A stretch of DNA of 64,000 nucleotides from Haemaphysalis longicornis (lineage: Eukaryota > Arthropoda > Arachnida > Ixodida > Ixodidae): the NCBI GenBank assembly GCA_013339765.2, contig CM023449.1, positions 118,672,957 through 118,736,956 on the forward strand. The letters are read 5' to 3'. Positions 57,665-64,000 of this stretch are shown here, piece after piece. The first letter of the stretch is position 1, and the number at the start of each line of letters is the position of its first letter. The notes under the pieces are model-generated. The model searched no databases, had not been told where the DNA came from, and saw only the letters and a program-made list of their open reading frames with translations. A program made the position numbers and the translations under genes.

Positions 57665-57873
57665 TCAGAAGGGGTAAACTGCGCTAAGGAAGACTCTACA
57701 CAGAGAGAGGTACACAAAGACAGGCGCAGTCTTTGTCTGCGGCTGTCTTTGTGTCTTTGTGCACCTCTTTTCGTTGCAGTGCCCTAGCGTCTGTAAGGGT
57801 GGAAGCGTCTTGCTTAGCGCAGTTTACCCCTTCTGAGAAAATGCACCAACTCGCCCAACAACAAGTCCTTCTA
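57665..57873. mobile_element. Hairpin-headed insertion in gag (209 bp) with 12-bp TSD
   Basis: Flanked by AAGAGCTATTTG (57653-57664) and AAGAACTATTTG (57874-57885), a 12-bp duplication with one mismatch; the gag frame resumes after it. The outer arms 57665-57694 and 57807-57836 pair almost perfectly. An inner palindrome (about 57705-57772) repeats CACAAAGAC-type units. The 3' part is an unpaired tail with GCACCAACTCGCCCAACAAC. Same plan as the element at 2648-2810. Confidence 0.8.
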
Positions 57874-58500
57874 AAGAACTATTTGCTTGCCTTGTACGCA
57901 GCCCCCCTAACACGGCGGCCGAATTCACGTCTGAGGCTGCCGCATTGGAGAAGACGCTGGAAATTAGGACAAGGCAGTCAGACCACCCCATCAATGCGCT
58001 TCCTTCGGAGACGATCGGTGCCGGGGCCATTAGCTCCAATACATTACGCGATGCAATCCGAGCAGTGGTGAGGGAGGAGCTTCAAAAATTTTTCCAGCGA
58101 CGCCACAACCTCAAGTTGCCTCCCTCACCCACGTAATCCCCGGTGAAGTTCAACACGCTTTGGAAACTTCTACGCGGTCCGAAGAACACCGCGAGCCCCA
58201 ATCGATTACCTACTCCGTGGCTGTTCGTCTACCCCGGATGCCTCCAACGCATGGTTAATACGCCCGCCGTACCACCGTCCACTGTCGCCCGCCCGACCCC
58301 CTGCAGTCCAAAACCAGGCGCCGAGGAAGACTGACGTATGGGGAACCGCCGATGATCATCCGCAGTGCTACCACAGCTGAGAGGCCGATTACATCTCTCG
58401 TCGCTGCCCATATAACACACTCGGACTGCGTGGTTTCTCCGTCGACGCACCTAGCCCTTTCCGTGGCCAACGACCAGGTGAGATTGACGACTACCTAACT
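57874..58500 (+). pseudogene. gag, second part with decayed zinc knuckle
   Basis: Gag resumes as ELFACLVRSPPNTAAEF and SEAAALEKTLEIRTRQ, then an AVVREELQKFF helix. After a Pro-rich stretch, a damaged zinc knuckle lies at about 58338-58415: DDHPQCYHS, a stop, EADYISRRCPY. The second Cys has become Ser and the His Tyr, so the CCHC finger is lost. Confidence 0.75.
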
Positions 58501-58834
58501 GAAACCTGCCGTGGCCCAGTCTCTTTCAACAGTTCGCCGTTGTCCTACTCATACCAGTCCTCAAGCCTGTGTAGCAATGCTGATTTCGCACGTGGAAGGT
58601 CCCCCAGCCAATGCAGGGGAAACAAAAAAGGAGCAAATTCAGGAGGTGAAGTTGCAACATGGCGGAAAAACGAAAACCCTCCAACGATGCAGCGATTAAA
58701 CAAAGACCGTGATTGACAACCTGCCCTCAGCCAGATGACCACATCCAAACCTGGCGTGACTCCCGAGCACGACGTCAGCCGCACGGCGCCACGCGTACCC
58801 GATATGACAGCCTGCGGCTGAGAAGACGACGACA

Positions 58835-59347
58835 ATGACGACGGATGGCACCCGACCGCCAACACTCACAAGCCGAGATACGACGCTCCGGCGCACCCGA
58901 AACTCGAGAAAAGCGGTGTTTGACGTCCAGTTGTCCATCGACGGCTTTGACGTAGTCGCCCTCATCGACACGGGAGACGACTACTCGGTAATGAGCGGGT
59001 CATTCTCTTCTAAGCTGAAGAAAGTTGCAACAAGATTGGACGGTCTGCAATTACGCACAGCGGGAGGCCATCTCGTAACGCCAAGTGAAACGTGCACATG
59101 GCGCATCTCAATAGACGGCACCACGTGCCCTGCTTCGTTCATCATTTTGCCTAACTGCTCCCTTGACGTTATTCTTGGAATTGACTTTTTGACGGACAAC
59201 GGCGCAATAATTGATCTGCAGACCAAGACGATAATTTTTCCTCCGATTGGCGCAGCCGTACCCCAAACTCCGTGCTGCTGTAGGGATCGCCGACGATCAC
59301 GGCACCCTGCCACCCCGCGCAAGCTTGATGATCACCGTCTACTGTGA
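58835..59347 (+). pseudogene. Retropepsin-like protease (PR)
   Basis: A 170-codon open stretch holds the aspartic protease of the element. The active site DTG is at residues 45-47 (VVALIDTGDDYSVMSG), followed by the strand LRTAGG and the C-terminal VILGIDFLTDNGA motif that precedes the dimer interface. The catalytic Asp is intact and the domain is complete, but it is isolated from gag and RT by stops and shifts, so it is part of a dead polyprotein. Confidence 0.88.
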
Positions 59348-59550
59348 GGGTGCGGCTCCTGACATCGTCGTTATTGTAGAGAGTGACCGAAGTTTGCTTC
59401 TCCACCGCGGTGTCTCCGTCGCATGAGGGATTGTGCGCTTTAAGCAACGCAAATCACACGTTTTGGTTACTAATTTCACCAAGGAGCACCAGCATTTAAA
59501 CAAGGGCACTGGCACTACGTTCCTCGAAGAAACGCAAAGAATCAAGTCAA

Positions 59551-60300
59551 GTGTTCACGATCGCCAATTTTGAACGCACACGAGCAGATGCTTTCAAGCT
59601 GCCGCGTCCTTTCGACGTGAACCCACCGCTGCCGCAAGAAAACCGGCACAAATTATTGTATTTTGTACGTCCCTGCAGCGAGTATTTTTCGTCGAACTCA
59701 AAACTACGTCAGACACCTCTAGCAAAGCACCGAATTAGAACCGAAAATGCAGACCAACCTACCCGACAGTCACCGTACCGCATGTCTTCACACGAGCGGG
59801 AAGCCATCCGGACACAAGTCAACGACAAGCTCAGCGACAACATTAAACAAGCATCGAAAAGCCCCCGGGCTGCTCCGGTCGTACTCGTGAAGAAAAAAGA
59901 CAGCGCATTCAGGTTCTGCGTTGACTAACGGCGATTGAACAAAATCACCATAAAGGACGTTTACCCCTTGCCACGAGTCGACGATGCCCTCTACCACCTC
60001 TCCCACGCAAAGTACTTCTCATCGATGGATCTGAAGACCGGCTACTGGCAAATTGAAGTGGATGAGAGAGACCGAGAGAAAACTGCATTTATAACCTTGG
60101 ACGCCCAATACGAATTCAAGGTGATGCTGTTTGGGCTAAGCACGGTGTAAGCAACGTTTCAAAGATTCATGGACACTGCTAGCTGACCTGAAGTGGCACA
60201 CCTGCTTCGTTCACCACGACGACGTTTACCACGACGACCTGCTTCGTTTACCACCCGGACTTTCGAAGAACACCTTGCAAGGTTGGAGCCTGTACTCGAG
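59551..60300 (+). pseudogene. Reverse transcriptase (RT), inactivated
   Basis: RT remnant in order: PYRMSSHEREAI lead-in; PVVLVKKKDSAFRFCVD followed by a stop at 59926-59928 where the family has Tyr; DVYPLPRVDDAL; motif A YFSSMDLKTGYWQIEV with intact Asp; EKTAFITLDAQYEFKVMLFGL; a stop at 60148-60150 replacing the Pro/Ala of the P.TFQR motif; and the catalytic box near 60210 as FVHHDDV instead of YLDDV. A local duplication follows the box. Two stops, a mutated box and later frameshifts make it non-functional. Confidence 0.88.
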
Positions 60301-60392
60301 GCCATCCGCTGAAGGCTGAAATGTGCCGCTTCGCGTAAGAGGAACTCAAGATTTTGAGCCACGTCGTCAACGCCGCGTGAGTTCTGTCAGAC

Positions 60393-61010
60393 ATGGCGAA
60401 AACTTCAGCCATAGCGAACTTGCCATGGCCTAAAGACAAGAAGGGCGTGGGAAGATTTCTCGGACTGTGCGTATACTACCGACGCTTCGTTGCAAACTTT
60501 GCACGCATTGCAGAGCCACTCAAACGCTTGGCGAAAGATAGCAGCCCTTTCAGCTGGGAAAGTGTCCAAGAAAACGCATACTGCGAGCTGCAAAAACGCC
60601 TCAAAAGCCCGCCCGTGCTTGCTCATTTCGACGAAAACACCGAAACGGAAATGCGCCAGGACGCCAGTGGTATAGGCCTGGGTGCCGTCTTCGTCCAAAA
60701 GCAAAGCTGTTGCGAAAAGGTAATCGCATATGCCAGCCGTAGACTGTCGAAGGAGGAGAGAAACTACTCTGACTTCGAGAAAAAGTCCCTGCCTATCATA
60801 TTGGCCATTTCAAAGTATCGCCCATATCTGTATGGTAGACCGTTCAAAGTTGTGACAGACCACGATGCGTTGTGTTGGCTCGCCACTTTGAAAGATACCT
60901 CTGGCCGTTTTGGGCTATGAAAATTGTGCCTACAGGAATTCGACGTTACAATCGTCTATAAATTTGGCAGGAAACACTCGGACGCCGACTGTTTATCCCG
61001 CGCCCCCCTG
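60393..61010 (+). pseudogene. RT thumb/connection and RNase H (RH)
   Basis: Begins with the RT thumb (GVGRFLGLCVYYRRFVANFA and PFSWES). RNase H follows: QDASGIGLGAVF (first acidic residue; usually TDAS), YSDFEKKSLPIILAI (second) and VVTDHDALCWL (third). A TGA interrupts at 60918-60920, and the next frame continues with LQEFDVTIVYKFGRKHSDADCLSR, the closing RNase H segment. Confidence 0.88.
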
Positions 61011-61214
61011 TACCCACCACCTCAAGGCTCCGATGCAGACAGCGCATTATGCGATGTCGTGAAGGAGAGTGAGCTAGCCGCCCAACAGCGTGCCGATCCC
61101 GAGTTAAGTGTCACGGATGGACGCAATATCGTCGTGCCTAGAGCCTTCAAACGAAACTCACCAGCATTCAGCCTCAAAACTTCCGTCCTCGCGAAGGAAA
61201 CTTTCAACCCCTGA

Positions 61215-62347
61215 AAGAGAACAAATTATCTTCTAGTAATCCCTGCAGACCTTCGTGACGAAATTTCGGAAGCATGCCACGACAACCCGTCATCCGGACA
61301 TCTCAGCACAGCATGCACTATTGGAAAAATCAAGGCGAAGTACTACTGGCCCCGCCTTAGAACCGATGTGTCCCAATATGTCCGGAGCTGCCGTGACTTC
61401 CAGCGACGAACAACGCCGCAGACGGGACCCGCTGGACTTCTGCAGCCGATAGCCATCCCACCTAGTCCTTTCCCATAGATTGGAATGGACCTTCTGCGCC
61501 CGTTCCCTACGTCACGATCCCAGGAGTGGATTGTCGTGGTGACAGACTACATGACGCGCTACGCAGAGACCACCGCTCTTCCGAGGGGGACTGCACACGA
61601 AGTCGCCAAGTTCTTCCTAACCCAAGTTGTGCTGTGACATGGAGCACATGAAGTTCTAATCACGGACCGCCGAACGGCCTTCACTGCTGAGCTTATGCAA
61701 GGAATCTTACGCTACAGCAACACGGATCGCCGAAAAACGACGGCGTACCACCCCCAAAGGAACGCACTAGCGGAATGTCTGAAGAGACGATCGTGAATAT
61801 GCTGTCTATACACGTTGACGCTAAACATAACACTTGGGCCGACGTCCTTCCGTATGTCACGTTTGCGTACAAGACGGATATCCAGGAAACTACGCAGATG
61901 ACACCGTTCAAGCTTGTCTATACAAGACGGCCGACTACGATGCTTGACCTCATCTCGTCTTGACCGAAGCTTGACTACGTACTTCCTCTCGTAGAAGACG
62001 AAGACTTAAACGCCGACGTCGAAGGATACCTTCAGCGCGCAGAGGAGCCCCACCAGCTCGCTCGAGTTCGCACAAACGACCAGCAGCTGGTGGGTTCCGG
62101 ACGCTACAACCTCCGACCCCGAGACGCCGAGTGCCGTCCAGGGGATCGTGTGTGGGTTTAGATTCCCATACGAAGAAGTGTGCTCAATGAGAAACTTGTC
62201 CGATGGTATTTCGGACTCCACTGGATTCTACAACGTGTTGGCCAACTTCGGGGAGGTGATCCCCGATGGTGGTTCCGGAACATCACGACGACGCACGCGC
62301 CCCGAAGTCGTCAATGTGGTTCGCCTGAAACCTTACTACGCAAGATA
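61215..62347 (+). pseudogene. Integrase (IN), inactivated
   Basis: Zinc finger ISEACHDNPSSGHLS...YYWPRL...VRSCRDFQ: both His and the first Cys are present, but the final Cys is Phe. The catalytic core follows with VVVTDYMTRYAE (first Asp), LITDRRTAF (second Asp) and AYHPQRNALAECL (Glu), so the DDE residues survive, but stops and a frameshift near 61775 separate them. The frame 61775-61963 continues with LPYVTFAYKTDIQETTQMTP. The end reads VVNVVRLKPYYAR (about 62310-62347), the usual gypsy integrase C-terminus. Confidence 0.88.
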
Positions 62348-62420
62348 ATAACTTTTTTTGTTGTTTGTTCGGACAGTCTTTTTTAGCATTGGGTCGATGC
62401 ACTCTTAGAGGGGTGGGGGG

Positions 62421-62825
62421 TTAATGCCGGGAACCATGCATATGGTTTGTTTGTTTATGCTTTTGCCGAAAGGCTGTGCCCGGCTGTGTTATCTGTATTA
62501 TCCGTGAGCCAATCGATGCGCGCGATTCATTCTTTATGCCGCACGTGTTATCTCCTTTGATAGGGACAGTGCATCGAATTAACGTCACCATCCTAGAATA
62601 ATCTTTTTAATCTACAGTGTTCTGGAGGCAATTCGGCGGTGCGAGAAACACCCACGTTGAGAGATAAATGCCCGCTGAGCAGACGCCGCGGAATTCGATT
62701 CCCTGACACCAGTCTCCGCACGTCACTTTCTTGACTGCTGTGTCGCCGCCTGTGTATTTTTAAGTTTTTGGGGGAGCACAAGCTCGCTCCAATAAACCTG
62801 CTTTTCACTTAAGGCAACAGCGTCA
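62421..62825 (+). repeat. 3' LTR of the second gypsy element
   Basis: Preceded by the polypurine tract GAGGGGTGGGGGG (62408-62420). Contains an AATAAA poly(A) signal (about 62791) that is degraded to AACAAA in the 5' LTR. The end AAGGCAACAGCGTCA is repeated once more just outside (62829-62844). Confidence 0.85.
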
Positions 62826-62844
62826 TCTTAAGGCAACAGCGTCA

Positions 62845-64000
62845 CCTGGCAGTATCAAACAGCGACAAACGTCACGCAAGTTGACAGACTGGAGATCTTG
62901 TTGACGGCTATCGGAGATAGCACAAGCAGTGGTAAATTACGACCAACGGAAACTTGATGAGGCAAACCTATTTTTGGTAATTAAATTTAAAAAGAAAAAA
63001 CACATATCTTAGACACTACTTTGATGTTAAAGCGATCAATAACAGTCAATTTGAACAGAAGAAGTAATACTTGTTAAGGATGGAGTGAACACAAGCAACA
63101 TCAAGGAAATACGCTTAAAGCTGAAAAACCCAATAAATTAGGAACGATACGATTTTATTAAGTATAAAAATAATAGTTGTGCACTTACAGACGAAGCTAA
63201 CGGCAATTCATACAAAATATAATCGCGTTTTTTGCGTCAATATAACGTAGGGCAATCGTAATTTCAAGGAGTTACAAACTATGCATTAAAAAACTCATAG
63301 TGAAAAATAAATTTAAAAGCCTCAACCGGCCGCACTTCTTTCAACTTTTATGAGTTATTGTAGTCGCTACGTATATCAGCGGGTTTCCCCTAATAAAACC
63401 TTTTTTTTACTTGTGCATGTCAATTTTGAATGACGAGAAGGTTGTGCTGCCACGAATAAAAGTTTTAATTAGTAAAAAAAACAAGCTACGTGCCAGGTGT
63501 AAATATATAGTGGATGTGTTTTCCACATGCCTTCAACGTCATAGCCGTGCTCTGAATTTTAAAAATTGTTTTGATGTATTGGAATGAATATGCAAAAAGA
63601 ACTTAAGGCGACATAATTATACAGATGTTTTAATAGAGTAATTTTAGAGCAGGAAAAATAAGTTTTCTTTGGGTTCTATGATGTACGCCAAAACAGGCGG
63701 ATATTTTGTTTGTCATATTTAAATATTTATTATGTTAATATCTTTCTCCCAATAGCTCTGTTGTTTTTCAAGTGGTAGAATTGTTTCCTGTCCTCACCAT
63801 TGCTTTCAGTCTGGCAGAAGAAAATGTTCTATTAAGAAATTGCTTGTCGTAGGAGCACAACGGGTTAATAAGCGCGCCAGAGACCTATTTGAACGCCAAA
63901 ATAATTTTTAATTGCTGTTAAGCTCTCCTTCCAAAGAACCGACGATTGAAAGGACTGTATTTCCTGTAATGTTCCTTATTTCATCGGTAGCAATCGGAAC
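62845..64000. other. No gene recognised
   Basis: AT-rich DNA with no coding motif, tRNA or repeat that I can identify. Confidence 0.5.

Larger units (their letters stand above)
56690..62825 (+). mobile_element. Degenerate Ty3/gypsy LTR retrotransposon (gag-PR-RT-RH-IN)
   Basis: Old, inactive copy in the canonical order. The LTRs (56690-57080 and 62421-62825) are clearly related but diverged, by eye roughly a quarter of positions. Internal coding is broken by many stops and frameshifts and by one later insertion in gag. A polypurine tract (GAGGGGTGGGGGG) precedes the 3' LTR. Much older than the LTR element at 3845-8056 and unrelated in sequence. Confidence 0.9.

Overview
The window is eukaryotic, repeat-dominated DNA. 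It probably comes from a hard tick or a close arachnid relative. Tick is an inference from the style of the repeats: a tRNA-derived SINE resembling the tick Ruka type, CR1/L2-like and I/R1-like LINE fragments, and Ty3/gypsy elements of arthropod type. No host gene fixes the species. I could not identify one complete host protein-coding gene, and most open frames are short and chance-like. One 100-base N run (1617-1716) marks an assembly gap.

Layout. 1-572 is the endonuclease-to-linker part of a LINE running off the left edge. 930-1578 holds two tRNA-derived SINEs; the second has a perfect 10-bp target-site duplication (TSD). 2648-2810 is a hairpin-headed insertion. 3845-8056 is an LTR retrotransposon with two recognisable LTRs, a primer-binding site and one uninterrupted 760-codon frame. 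That frame joins a SCAN-like Gag, a zinc knuckle, a retropepsin DTG and an integrase HHCC zinc finger, but has no reverse transcriptase, RNase H or integrase core. 8057-14123 is non-coding apart from a promoter-like CpG-rich island near 11.2 kb (an X-box and two CRE-like sites). 14138-15871 is a 5'-truncated LINE (RT end plus RNase H) with a 14-bp TSD.

16.0-30.2 kb is mostly short repeats: a 420-bp dispersed repeat, a ~50-bp tandem repeat, a long (GA)n inside a tandem duplication, a hAT-like MITE (20685-21122), an inverted-repeat element with a 104-bp tandem duplication (26.2 kb), a LINE endonuclease scrap and a LINE tail. 32.1-32.5 kb is another LINE 3' end. 35722-38299 is the best structural story: a second copy of the hAT-like MITE, with a perfect 8-bp TSD, is split by a minus-strand LINE, which is itself split by the 420-bp repeat. 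38.3-56.7 kb is largely featureless, with scattered SINE copies, a decayed LINE RNase H piece, an Arg-rich repeat remnant near 46.7 kb and a weak two-exon gene candidate near 48.1 kb.

56690-62825 is a second, older Ty3/gypsy element in canonical gag-PR-RT-RH-IN order. It has many stops, a mutated RT catalytic box and a damaged integrase finger, and its gag is interrupted by a hairpin-headed insertion related in form to the one at 2.6 kb. 62826-64000 is AT-rich with nothing recognisable.

Overall this is a transposon graveyard whose insertions can be ordered in time by nesting. The parts most worth following up are the RT-less gag-PR-IN element with an intact frame, the MITE family carrying an exon-like segment behind a splice-acceptor-like site, and the hairpin-headed insertion family.
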